From: CAMFLJ01 sp965279255
GTDB lineage: Bacteria > Actinomycetota > Acidimicrobiia > Acidimicrobiales > Acidimicrobilacustridaceae
Assembly (NCBI GenBank): GCA_965279255.1
Contig: OZ257146.1
Span: 1,984,001-2,048,000 of the forward strand
Direction: 5' to 3'
DNA length: 64,000 bases
The notes beneath the pieces were generated by a model. The model searched no databases and was not told where the DNA came from. It saw only the letters and a program-made list of their open reading frames with translations. The translations under genes were made by a program, and so were the position numbers. Of this stretch, positions 8,204 through 15,865 are shown piece by piece. Within the stretch, counting starts at the first letter, position 1, and the number at the start of each line of letters is the position of its first letter.

Positions 8204-9019
8204 TTAGTCCTGGTTGCCCTGGGGACCGTACGGGGTGAGCTCGCCGCTCTCCCCCGGGAGGGTCGTCACGGCCGGGTCGATCGGAGGCAGCGGCTTCGGC
8301 ACGTAGTCGTCGGCCACGAGCGAGAGATAGAGGCCCCCGCCGTTCTGGGCCGAGGCGATCCACTGGGCGGCCTCGGGCGGCACGTTGAAGGTGATGAGCC
8401 CGGAGTTGGTGGCCGCGGCCGCGGTGCCCGTGGTGGCGCTCTGCTCACCGGGCGACAGGAGGGTGCTCTGGCCCACGGCCAGGATCTGCACCTTCTGGTA
8501 GAGGTAGCGGGCGGTCGAGGTCACCACGGCACCGTCAGCGCCGGCGGCGGCGTTGTCCTGGAACACCATGAGGTTGACCTCGTCACCGGGCACCAGGAAG
8601 CCGGCGACGCCGCGCACCTGGTCGACCGAGATGGTGATGGCCACGTGCTCGGGGTTCTTCAGGCGCTCCCGGAAGCTGATCTGGGACTGCGCCGGGTCGA
8701 CGAACATGTCCTGGACGATCGGCGTGTTCTGCGGGATGTTGAACAGCGCCACCTTCTTCTGGATCTCGTCCGTGGTGGTGATGGCGCTGGCCGGGCGGAA
8801 CTCCTGCGGGATCTGAGCGACCCCCACGGAGCCGTCGGACGACGCGGTCTCACCTGCGGTGCCGCGTGGGATGTCGGTCTTGGCGACGTAGACATCGACG
8901 CGCTTGGCGTTGTTGTTGGCTCGGTCCTCGATGCCGCGGACGTAGTTCACGACCAACAGCACGGCGACGAGCCCGATTACAATGGCTCCTACGAGGATCA
9001 GCGTTCGACGCGAGCTCAC
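8204..9019 (-). CDS. cpaB: Flp pilus assembly protein CpaB/RcpC
   Basis: 271 aa from the chosen GTG. A single N-terminal membrane helix (about 6-24), then an SAF domain (VDVYVAKTDIPRG, about 40-105) and the RcpC-type domain (VRGVAGFLVPGDEVNLMVFQ). This periplasmic/exterior protein is part of the Tad machinery. An in-frame ATG at 9103 would add 28 hydrophilic residues. The GTG at 9019 has GGAAGAGG five to eight nt upstream and puts the membrane helix at the N-terminus, so I prefer it. It is the first gene of the tad operon. No pilin (flp), prepilin peptidase or secretin gene is nearby. Confidence 0.88.
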   Translation of the reverse strand: MSSRRTLILVGAIVIGLVAVLLVVNYVRGIEDRANNNAKRVDVYVAKTDIPRGTAGETASSDGSVGVAQIPQEFRPASAITTTDEIQKKVALFNIPQNTPIVQDMFVDPAQSQISFRERLKNPEHVAITISVDQVRGVAGFLVPGDEVNLMVFQDNAAAGADGAVVTSTARYLYQKVQILAVGQSTLLSPGEQSATTGTAAAATNSGLITFNVPPEAAQWIASAQNGGGLYLSLVADDYVPKPLPPIDPAVTTLPGESGELTPYGPQGNQD

Positions 9020-9242
9020 CTCGACCTCTTCCTGGTTCGATCGGGGGTCCGGCTCTGCGGTGGCAGGGTCGGAACTGGACCTCGGTGTGAGCCTGCGGCC
9101 CACGGTGGAGTTCCAGCCATTGCTCTTTCGGCGGAAGTTGAGCTCCTACTTAGCGGAAATACGTCGGAACTTGTGGACAAGCACTCCCCGTGGGTGCGTG
9201 CCTCACCGCCCGTGAGAAGGGCGACCGGACCCCGGGCGCGCC
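9020..9242. other. Intergenic region upstream of the tad operon
   Basis: About 220 nt between the cpaB start and the rpsA terminator hairpins. It should hold the tad promoter, but I see no convincing -35/-10 pair. It contains one DnaA-box-like nonamer (listed separately) inside the short inverted repeat CTTGTggACAAG. Confidence 0.6.
9172..9180 (-). promoter_or_regulatory. Single DnaA-box-like nonamer
   Basis: The minus strand reads TTGTCCACA, which equals the DnaA box preferred in high-GC actinobacteria (Streptomyces type). It is isolated, and no cluster of boxes, dnaA or dnaN is near, so it is not an origin. It may be a DnaA regulatory site for the tad operon, or chance. Confidence 0.35.
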
Positions 9243-9268
9243 CGTGGCGGCGCCGGAGCGCCGCCACG
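9243..9268 (-). terminator. Second terminator hairpin after rpsA
   Basis: Perfect 11-bp stem CGTGGCGGCGC/GCGCCGCCACG with a CGGA loop, 60 nt after the rpsA stop and beyond a first hairpin. It has no U-tract, as is common in high-GC terminators. Confidence 0.6.
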
Positions 9269-9300
9269 GATCAGGTCCTGACGATGGAACGTGCCTGTTT

Positions 9301-9322
9301 GCCGGTCCGGGAGCGGACCGGC
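9301..9322 (-). terminator. Terminator hairpin directly after rpsA
   Basis: Perfect 9-bp stem GCCGGTCCG/CGGACCGGC with a 4-nt loop, beginning 6 nt after the rpsA stop codon. Together with the hairpin at 9243 it forms a tandem terminator separating rpsA from the tad operon. Confidence 0.65.
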
Positions 9323-9327
9323 AGGGA

Positions 9328-10788
9328 TCACTCGGTGGTGTCCTCGCCGGTGGCCTCGAGGGCCTCGACGGTCTCGAGGACCTCGACGGCTTCGGCCGGC
9401 TCCGCGGCCTCGGCACCCTCCGCAGCCTCGGCGGCCCCGGGGGCCTCCTCGGGATGCTCGGCGTAGTACTCCGCCCAGGCCTCCTGGGCCTCGGTGGACT
9501 CGCCACCGATGTAGTTGCCCTCGTCGTCGTAGGCGTGCTCGCCGAAGTGCTCCTGGTACTCGGCGGCGACGATGCCACCCTCGGCGGCCTGCTTGATCGA
9601 GAGGCTGATGCGGCGGCGCTGGAGGTCGAGGTCGATGATCTTGACCCACAGCTCCTCGCCCGGCGTGACGACCTGCTCGGGGAGGTCGACATGGTGGGCC
9701 GACATCTCCGAGATGTGCACGAGGCCCTCGATGCCGTCGCCCACCTGCACGAACGCACCGAAGGGCACCAGCTTGGTGACCCGGCCGTAGACCAGCTCGC
9801 CGACCTGGTGGGCGGAGGCGAACTCCTGCCACGGGTCCTGCTGGGTGGCCTTCAGCGACAGGCTGATGCGCTCGCGGTCGAGGTCGACCTCGAGCACCTG
9901 GACGTCGATCTCGTCGCCGACGGCGACGACCGAGCCGGGGTGGTCGACGTGCTTCCAGGAGAGCTCGGACACGTGGACGAGGCCGTCCATGCCGCCGAGG
10001 TCGACGAAGGCGCCGAAGTTGACGACCGAGGAGACCACGCCGCGGCGGACCTCGCCGGGCTTGAGGTTGGCGAGGAAGTCCTCGCGCTGCTCCTTCTGCG
10101 TCTCCTCGAGCCATGCCCGGCGGGAGAGCACCACGTTGTTGCGGTTCTTGTCGAGCTCGATGATCTTGGCCTCGAGCGAGCGGCCCACGTAGGGGGCGAG
10201 GTCGCGGACCCGACGCAGCTCGACGAGCGAGGCGGGGAGGAAGCCACGGAGGCCGATGTCGAGGATGAGGCCACCCTTGACGACCTCGATGACCGGGCCG
10301 CTGACGACGCCGTCCTCTTCCTTGATCTTCTCGATCGTGCCCCAGGCCCGCTCGTACTGAGCACGCTTCTTGGACAGGACGAGGCGACCTTCCTTGTCCT
10401 CCTTCTGGAGGACGAGCGCCTCGACGTGATCACCCAGGGCGACGATCTCGGCCGGGTCGACGTCGTTGCGGATTGAGAGCTCGCGGGACGGGATGACGCC
10501 CTCGGACTTGTAACCGATGTCGAGGAGCACCTCGTCACGGTCGACCTTGACGACGGTGCCCTCGACGATCTGGCCGTCCTCGACCTCGACCATGGAGGCG
10601 GTGTAGGCCTCGTCGAGCGAGAGGCCGCCGAGGTCGTCCTCGGTCACCTGTCGGGGGACGTAGCGGCCCTCGTCGTCGAAGCTCCCCATGCCCGCCGGCG
10701 CTTCTTCGAGCGTGGCCGTGACGGTGTCGGTGTCGGGGGTGCTGGGGGCAGCGGCGTCGGCCGCTTCGGGGGTCGCCTGGTCGGACAA
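9328..10788 (-). CDS. rpsA: 30S ribosomal protein S1
   Basis: 486 aa with four S1/OB domains. Their starts read GQIVEGTVVKV, GVVSGPVIEV, GEVRRGVVSSVVNFGAFV and GELVYGRVTKLVPFGAFV. A tail of about 80 residues rich in Glu/Ala follows. Four S1 domains are typical of actinobacterial S1, against six in Proteobacteria. S1 helps load mRNA on the 30S subunit. The frame stays open up to an ATG at 10884, but that start would place a strong hairpin (10842-10863) inside the coding region and add a low-complexity leader. I prefer TTG at 10788, preceded by GAAGAGAG and giving the usual N-terminus MSDQATPEAAD. Transcribed alone, with tandem terminators. Confidence 0.93.
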   Translation of the reverse strand: MSDQATPEAADAAAPSTPDTDTVTATLEEAPAGMGSFDDEGRYVPRQVTEDDLGGLSLDEAYTASMVEVEDGQIVEGTVVKVDRDEVLLDIGYKSEGVIPSRELSIRNDVDPAEIVALGDHVEALVLQKEDKEGRLVLSKKRAQYERAWGTIEKIKEEDGVVSGPVIEVVKGGLILDIGLRGFLPASLVELRRVRDLAPYVGRSLEAKIIELDKNRNNVVLSRRAWLEETQKEQREDFLANLKPGEVRRGVVSSVVNFGAFVDLGGMDGLVHVSELSWKHVDHPGSVVAVGDEIDVQVLEVDLDRERISLSLKATQQDPWQEFASAHQVGELVYGRVTKLVPFGAFVQVGDGIEGLVHISEMSAHHVDLPEQVVTPGEELWVKIIDLDLQRRRISLSIKQAAEGGIVAAEYQEHFGEHAYDDEGNYIGGESTEAQEAWAEYYAEHPEEAPGAAEAAEGAEAAEPAEAVEVLETVEALEATGEDTTE

Positions 10789-10841
10789 GGTGGTTCTCTC
10801 TTCGATGGACGGGGGAATCGGGCTCCGGGTCGGAGCGTCAA

Positions 10842-10863
10842 GTCGTGCGCGGGCGCGCACGAC
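10842..10863 (-). promoter_or_regulatory. Stem-loop in the rpsA leader region
   Basis: Perfect 10-bp stem GTCGTGCGCG/CGCGCACGAC closed by 2 nt (in practice 9 bp with a 4-nt loop), about 54 nt upstream of the TTG start of rpsA. It may be a second terminator of the upstream methyltransferase transcript or a leader hairpin used for S1 autoregulation. The sequence does not decide between these. Confidence 0.5.
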
Positions 10864-10914
10864 GCCGGACGAGGCTAGCACCATCGTCCAGAGACGACGA
10901 GGGCCGGCCGGGCG

Positions 10915-10939
10915 GGGCCCACGAACGCCGGGTGGGCCC
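10915..10939 (-). terminator. Terminator of the polA-methyltransferase unit
   Basis: Perfect 8-bp stem GGGCCCAC/GTGGGCCC with a 9-nt loop, directly abutting the methyltransferase stop codon. There is no U-tract. Confidence 0.6.
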
Positions 10940-11770
10940 TCAGGCGGGCGGGCGCAGGGCGACCATCAGGAACTCCGGATGGTCGAGGGCAGGGGCCCGG
11001 CGGGCGTACTCCCCCGGGGTCACCGACCACAGGTCGCGGACCTCGAGGCCGGCCCGGGCGGCCAGCAGCCGCAGCTCCCGCGGGGTGAAGCAGGTGGTCC
11101 AGAGGTCGTGGGTGGCCTCGTTGCCCTCGGGCGAGCGCAGGACGGTGCGCTCGTGGTTCACGCCGGCCTCGGCGTCGAAGGAGTCGGCGTCCTCGAGCCA
11201 GCGCACCTGGAAGTAGGCGGAGAACGCCGAGACCCCGAGGCGGCCGCCGGGGCGCAGGGCCCGGGCCATGCCGTCGAGGACCGCGGCGTCGGGGTCGGGG
11301 TCACCGCCGCCGGCGCCCGCCACCAGGCCCGCGGGGGTGACGGCACCCTCGAGGTGCGGGAGGCGGGGCCCTCCGCCGGCGAGGCCGAAGGCCCCCTGGC
11401 AGAGCGAGATCACGGCGTCGAACTCGGCGTCGAACGCCAGCTCGCGGGCATCCAGGCGCTCGAAGGTGACGCCGGTCGGAGCGTCGACCCGGGCGAGCTC
11501 GACGAAGCGCTGGGAGATGTCGATGCCGTGGACCTGGATGCCACGCTCGCCCAGGGCCCGGGCGTGGCGGCCGGGGCCGCAGCCCACGTCGAGCACGCGG
11601 TCGCCCCGCTCGAGGCCGAGCACGTCGACCAGGAAGGCGACCTCGTTCTCGGTTCCCTTGGTGAACGAGTACCGGAGGTAAGCCTCGCCGAGGTGGTCGG
11701 CGAGCTCCTCGAACCAGTGGTCGGCGACGCTGCCCTCGTCGTCGGTCGGGCGGTCGGCGCGCTCGGTCAT
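10940..11770 (-). CDS. Class I SAM-dependent methyltransferase, substrate unknown
   Basis: 276 aa. Rossmann-fold methyltransferase with motif I VLDVGCGPGRHA (about 59-70), motif II acidic residue in GIDIS, and motif IV region FDAVISLCQGAFG. The N-terminal part (WFEELADHLGEAYLRYSF) is helical. The ATG overlaps the polA stop by 4 nt (ATGA), so it is translationally coupled to DNA polymerase I. The coupling does not by itself reveal the substrate. Ubiquinone/menaquinone-type small-molecule methyltransferases have a similar fold. Confidence 0.85.
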   Translation of the reverse strand: MTERADRPTDDEGSVADHWFEELADHLGEAYLRYSFTKGTENEVAFLVDVLGLERGDRVLDVGCGPGRHARALGERGIQVHGIDISQRFVELARVDAPTGVTFERLDARELAFDAEFDAVISLCQGAFGLAGGGPRLPHLEGAVTPAGLVAGAGGGDPDPDAAVLDGMARALRPGGRLGVSAFSAYFQVRWLEDADSFDAEAGVNHERTVLRSPEGNEATHDLWTTCFTPRELRLLAARAGLEVRDLWSVTPGEYARRAPALDHPEFLMVALRPPA

Positions 11771-14460
11771 CCCTTGGCGTCCGCCCAGGAGTCGCCGACG
11801 GTGAGGTTCACCGCGAGGGGCACCCGCAGCGCGAACGCACCGGACATGGCGTCGAGCACCAGCGCCGTGGTGTCGTCGAGCTCGTCGGGCGGCACCTCGA
11901 GGATGACCTCGTCGTGGACCTGGAGGATGAGGCGGCTGGCCGACGAGGCCTCGTCGAGCGCCAGGTCGAGGCGCACCAGCGCCACCTTGAAGATGTCGGC
12001 GGCGAGGCCCTGGATGCCGGCGTTCATGGCCTGGCGCTCGCCGGCCTGACGGATCCGGAAGTTCGACGACGAGAGCTCGGGGATCTGACGGCGGCGCCCG
12101 AAGAGGGTCTCGGTGTAGCCCCGCTCGCGGGCCTCGGCGACGGTGCGGTCCATGTAGTCGTGCACCGCCGGGAAGGCCACGAAGTAGGCGTCGAGGATCT
12201 CCTGCGCCTCACCCGTGGGGATGCCCAGCCGCTGGCCCAGCCCGTAGGCCTCCATGCCGTAGGCGAGGCCGTAGCTGACCATCTTCGCCTTCGAGCGCTG
12301 CTCGACGTTGACCGCTCCCGGCTCGACCCCGAACACCCGCGAGGCCGTGGCGGTGTGGATGTCCTGGCCGGACTCGAAGGCGGTGATGAGGCCGGGGTCC
12401 TCGGCGAGGTGGGCGATGCAGCGCAGCTCGATCTGGTTGTAGTCGGCGATCAGCAGGCGGTAGCCGTCGGCGGGCACGAACGCCTTGCGGAATGCCCGCC
12501 CGACCTCGGACCGCACCGGGATGTTGTGCAGGTTCGGCGCGTCGGAGCTGAGCCGGCCGGTGCGGGCGACGGTCTGGTTGAACGTGGCGTGGATGCGGCC
12601 GTCGTCGGCGACCTCGGCCAACAGGCCCTCGCCGTAGGTGGAGCGCAGCTTCTCGACCTCACGGTACGAGAGGAGGTGCTCGATGATCGGGTGCTGGCCC
12701 TTGAGCTTCTCGAGCGACGAGGCGTCGGTGGAGTAACCGGTCTTGGTCTTCTTCTGCGGCGTGAGCCCGAGGCGGTCGAAGAGGATCTCGCGCAGCTTGA
12801 CGGTGGAGTTCACGTTGAACTCCTCGTCGGCGTCGACCCAGATCTGGGCCCGCAGCTCGTCGCACCGGGTGATCAGCTCGTCGCTCAGCCGGCGCAGCTC
12901 GTCGACGTCGACCCCGACTCCGATGATCTCCATGCGGGCGAGGACCCGCACGAGGGGCACCTCGATCTCGTCGTCGAGCGACCGGAGGCCCCGGGCGTCG
13001 AGGGCGTCGGAGAGCGGGACGACGAGCCGGTCGACGGCGAGGGCGCGGCGAGCGGTGAGCTGGCCCACGTCGATGCCGTCGCCCCCGAAGTCGAGCTCGC
13101 CCTCCGCGGGGCCGTCGTCGCTCGGGAGGCGGGCGCCGGCGTAACGGTCGAGGAGCTCCTCGAGCGCGTAGCGGGCCTCGGCCGGGTCGAGCAGGTACGC
13201 GGCGATCATGGTGTCGAGCCACAGCGAGCGGATGTCGACGTCGAGCTCGTCGAGGCTGCGCATCAGCGCCTTGGCGTCATGGGCGACGAGCGGGCGGCCG
13301 CCGGGGCCCAGGAGCTCGGCCAGCGCCGCGGTGACCTCGGGTGCGGCCAGGGTGGCGATCGGGATCCAGGCCACGTCGCCGGTGGCGGCGTCGGTGACGA
13401 GGGCGAGCCCCTGGAGCGGTGAGCGGCCCTCGGTGCCGATCCACGCGGCGGCCACGGCGAGCGGCGTGTCGCCCTCGGCCAGGGCCCGCAGGCACCCGGC
13501 CGCCGCGGTGGCGTCGAGCAGGTCGGAGCGCTCGGCCTCGAGCACGTCGCCCGCCGGGCCCTCGGTGGCGGCGGTGGACTCGTCGGCGGCGCCCAGGGCT
13601 TCGAGGAGGCGGTCGTACAGGGTGCGGAACTCGAGGAAGTCGAAGAGCTGGCGGACCTCGTCGAGGTCGAAGTTGCCGACGACGAGCTCGTCGGGGTCGA
13701 CCGTCACTGGCACGTCGCGCAGCAGCACCATGATCTCGGTGTTCTGCCGGACCTGCGCCTCGTTCTCGGCCAGGTTCTGGCGCAGCTTGGGCGTCTGGGC
13801 CTCGAGGTTCTCGTAGATGCCGTCGATGCCGCCGTAGGTGGTGATCAGCTTCGCCGCCGTCTTCTCCCCCACGCCGGGGACGCCCGGCAGGTTGTCGGAG
13901 GGATCGCCGCGCAGCGAGGCGTACTCGACGTACTGGGCGGGGGTGACGCCGGTGCGCTCGAGGATGCCGGCCTCGTCGTAGAGGGCGTAGTCGGAGACGC
14001 CGCGCCGGTTGTAGAGCACCCGGACGTGGGGGTCCTCGACCAACTGGTAGCTGTCACGGTCGCCGGTGACGATGAGCACGTCGTCGCCGCGGCCGTTGGC
14101 CTCCGTGGCGAGGGTGGCGATGATGTCGTCGGCCTCGAAGCCGGCGAGCTCGAGCATCGGGATGTGCAGCACCTCGACGACCTGGCGGACCAGGCCCAGC
14201 TGCTGGCGCAGGATGTCGGGGGCCTCGGACCGGTTGGCCTTGTAGGTCTCGACGGCCTCGTGGCGGAACGTCGGCTCGGGCCGGTCGAAGACCACCGCCA
14301 GATGGTCGGGCCGGTGGTCGCGGAGCAGGTTGACCAGCATCGACGTGAACCCGAACACCGCGTTGGTGACCTGGCCCGAGGCCGTGGCCATGTCGGTGGG
14401 CAGGGCGAAGAACGCCCGGTAGGTGAGCGAGTTCCCGTCGATGAGCATCAGGGTGGTCAT
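11767..14460 (-). CDS. polA: DNA polymerase I
   Basis: 897 aa. A 5'-3' flap nuclease domain (1 to about 290: LIDGNSLTYRAFFAL, VFDRPEPTFRH, GDRDSYQLV, GVPGVGEKTA) is followed by a 3'-5' exonuclease-like domain (about 310-480) and the polymerase domain (about 500-897) with motif A LLIADYNQIELR, motif B RSKAKMVSYGLAYG and motif C QVHDEV. The exonuclease site looks dead: the DxE of ExoI is IGTE, and ExoII has HDAK in place of the Asn-x3-Asp pattern, as in mycobacterial PolI. It acts in Okazaki-fragment maturation and repair. ATG with GGAGG six nt upstream; overlaps the downstream methyltransferase. Confidence 0.97.
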   Translation of the reverse strand: MTTLMLIDGNSLTYRAFFALPTDMATASGQVTNAVFGFTSMLVNLLRDHRPDHLAVVFDRPEPTFRHEAVETYKANRSEAPDILRQQLGLVRQVVEVLHIPMLELAGFEADDIIATLATEANGRGDDVLIVTGDRDSYQLVEDPHVRVLYNRRGVSDYALYDEAGILERTGVTPAQYVEYASLRGDPSDNLPGVPGVGEKTAAKLITTYGGIDGIYENLEAQTPKLRQNLAENEAQVRQNTEIMVLLRDVPVTVDPDELVVGNFDLDEVRQLFDFLEFRTLYDRLLEALGAADESTAATEGPAGDVLEAERSDLLDATAAAGCLRALAEGDTPLAVAAAWIGTEGRSPLQGLALVTDAATGDVAWIPIATLAAPEVTAALAELLGPGGRPLVAHDAKALMRSLDELDVDIRSLWLDTMIAAYLLDPAEARYALEELLDRYAGARLPSDDGPAEGELDFGGDGIDVGQLTARRALAVDRLVVPLSDALDARGLRSLDDEIEVPLVRVLARMEIIGVGVDVDELRRLSDELITRCDELRAQIWVDADEEFNVNSTVKLREILFDRLGLTPQKKTKTGYSTDASSLEKLKGQHPIIEHLLSYREVEKLRSTYGEGLLAEVADDGRIHATFNQTVARTGRLSSDAPNLHNIPVRSEVGRAFRKAFVPADGYRLLIADYNQIELRCIAHLAEDPGLITAFESGQDIHTATASRVFGVEPGAVNVEQRSKAKMVSYGLAYGMEAYGLGQRLGIPTGEAQEILDAYFVAFPAVHDYMDRTVAEARERGYTETLFGRRRQIPELSSSNFRIRQAGERQAMNAGIQGLAADIFKVALVRLDLALDEASSASRLILQVHDEVILEVPPDELDDTTALVLDAMSGAFALRVPLAVNLTVGDSWADAKG

Positions 14461-14497
14461 CGGGGGCCTCCGGTGCGGGCGGCGCGGTGCGCCGGGC

Positions 14498-15082
14498 TCA
14501 TGCCCCGTCGGGGGCCAGGTCGCCGGCGATGATGCGCTCGCTCACGGCCTTCATGGTGAGCCGCTCGCGCATGGCGGTGCGCTGGATGAACGAGAAGGCG
14601 TCGCCCTCGGACAGGTGGTGGGCGTCCATCAGCCGGCCCTTGGCCCGGTCGACGATCTTGCGGGTCTCGAGCTGCTCCTCGAGGGTCTGGGCCTGCTCGG
14701 CCAGCGCCTTCATCTCCCGGAAGCGGCCGATGGCGACCTCGATGGCCGGGATCAGCTCGCTGCGCTGGAAGGGCTTGACCAGGTAGGCCAGGGCCCCGGC
14801 GTCGCGGGCCTGCTCGATGAGGTCGCGCTGGCTGAAGGCGGTGAGGATCAACACCGCCGAGATGCGGTCGGTGGCGATCTCCCGAGCGGCCGACAGCCCG
14901 TCGAGGCCGGGCATCTTGATGTCGAGGATGGCGATGTCGGGCTGATGGGCGCGGACCAGCTCGACGGCCTCGTCGCCCCTGCCGGTCTCCCCGACGACCT
15001 CGTAGCCCTCCTCCTGGAGGGTCTCCTTCAGGTCGAGTCGGATGATCGCCTCGTCTTCGGCGATGACGACGCGGGTCGGCAC
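14498..15082 (-). CDS. pdtaR: ANTAR-domain response regulator, PdtaR-like
   Basis: 194 aa. A CheY-like receiver with acidic pocket EDE, phosphoacceptor in DIAILDIKMPGLDG, Thr in LILTAF and Lys in VKPF is followed by a C-terminal ANTAR RNA-binding domain (VDRAKGRLMD, ISEGDAF-like LSEGDAFSFIQRTAM, VSERII). ANTAR proteins are antiterminators that bind paired hairpins in target transcripts. PdtaR with PdtaS is conserved in Actinobacteria; no kinase is adjacent here. GTG at 15082 has AGGGGA six nt upstream; a GTG two codons earlier is too close to that site. It lies about 40 nt before polA on the same strand. Confidence 0.9.
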   Translation of the reverse strand: MPTRVVIAEDEAIIRLDLKETLQEEGYEVVGETGRGDEAVELVRAHQPDIAILDIKMPGLDGLSAAREIATDRISAVLILTAFSQRDLIEQARDAGALAYLVKPFQRSELIPAIEVAIGRFREMKALAEQAQTLEEQLETRKIVDRAKGRLMDAHHLSEGDAFSFIQRTAMRERLTMKAVSERIIAGDLAPDGA

Positions 15083-15161
15083 CGGCACTCCCCTTCGATG
15101 GTCGCGGCGGCTGGTGGGCTGCTCGTGGCGGACGGCTCCGGTTGAGCCATGGGCCCGTCCG

Positions 15162-15185
15162 GGCGACTCGTCAGGACGAGCCGCC
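15162..15185 (-). terminator. Candidate terminator after the coiled-coil gene
   Basis: An 11-bp stem (one mismatch) ggcgactcgtc/gacgagccgcc with a 2-nt loop, 17 nt after the stop at 15203 and upstream of the ANTAR regulator. Confidence 0.4.
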
Positions 15186-15202
15186 GGGGCATCGTACCCG
15201 GG

Positions 15203-15496
15203 TCAGCCGACAGCCTCGTTGAGACGGTCGAGCAGGTCGTCCTGCTGCTCCTCGAGCCGCTCGATCGACGCCACCACATCGGTGCGGTGTCGGGCCATGG
15301 CCTCGGCGTGCCGGGCGGCCTCGCGGTGCTCGCGCTCGGCGATCGGCGTCTCCGACACGAGGGAGCGGAGCCGGGCGTCGTCGGCCTCGTCGGCCAACAG
15401 GCTCAACTGCTCGTCGGTGACCGACAGCTCGCGGCGCAGCTCCTTGAGCTGGGTGGCGACCTCGCTGAGGCGCCGTTCGAGCATGCCCCTGGTCAT
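15203..15496 (-). CDS. Small coiled-coil protein, unknown function
   Basis: 97 aa, almost entirely charged helix: Leu/Glu/Arg heptads from residue 5 to about 95 (LERRLSEVATQLKELRREL, then IERLEEQQDDLLDRLNEAV), with no signal or membrane segment. A much longer frame stays open upstream, but it runs antisense to fabD and the tRNA gene, so I start at ATG 15496, where the helix begins. I do not recognise a named family. A structural or partner role is likely but not shown. Confidence 0.7.
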   Translation of the reverse strand: MTRGMLERRLSEVATQLKELRRELSVTDEQLSLLADEADDARLRSLVSETPIAEREHREAARHAEAMARHRTDVVASIERLEEQQDDLLDRLNEAVG

Positions 15497-15603
15497 GGGG
15501 CCGAAGTGTACGACCGGGCCCCGTCGGTCCGTGGGACGCCCCACCCGTCCACCGGTGTCGCCAGGTGCCCGCGCGGTAACAAAGGGGGGCCTCCCACCGT
15601 TGG

Positions 15604-15609
15604 TAGCGT
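15604..15609 (+). promoter_or_regulatory. Candidate -10 of tRNA-Leu
   Basis: TAGCGT lies 24 nt before the first base of the mature tRNA. The same hexamer is used upstream of acpP, hisI, hisD and trpF. No clear -35. Confidence 0.45.
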
Positions 15610-15632
15610 GGCGCCCAGCACCCAACAGATCC

Positions 15633-15716
15633 GCGGCGGTGCTGGAACCGGCATACAGGGCGGGCTCAAACCCCGCTGCCCGCAAGGGCTTGAGGGTTCG
15701 AATCCCTCCCGCCGCA
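15633..15716 (+). tRNA. tRNA-Leu(CAA)
   Basis: 84 nt. Acceptor stem GCGGCGG/CCGCCGC, discriminator A, D arm CTGGAACCGGCATACAG, anticodon stem-loop GCGGG-CTCAAAC-CCCGC with anticodon CAA (reads UUG), long variable arm (TGCCCGCAAGGGCTTG) as in class II tRNAs, and T arm AGGG-TTCGAAT-CCCT. The 3' CCA is not encoded (CCGA follows). It lies just upstream of fabD. Confidence 0.95.
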
Positions 15717-15865
15717 CCGATTCCACCGGGGGACGCCTCCCGGGCTCCGGCCCGAGTGAAACGTCGACACCCCCCGGCTGGTCTGACCATCCTGCCGACC
15801 TTCTGCTCGTCGCCCCCTCTGCTCGTCCTCCGCCCCGCCGTCGCCCGAGAGGTGCCCGCCCACCG

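Noticed and set aside
9020..9327. Replication origin near the DnaA box
   Set aside because: A single box, no AT-rich unwinding region, no dnaA/dnaN/gyrB neighbours.
6884..9466. 860-codon plus-strand open frame across the tad genes
   Set aside because: Spans three real minus-strand genes and intergenic DNA; no motif; composition artefact.
10786..10884. rpsA starting at ATG 10884
   Set aside because: It would put a strong hairpin in the coding region and add a low-complexity leader; TTG 10788 gives the normal N-terminus.
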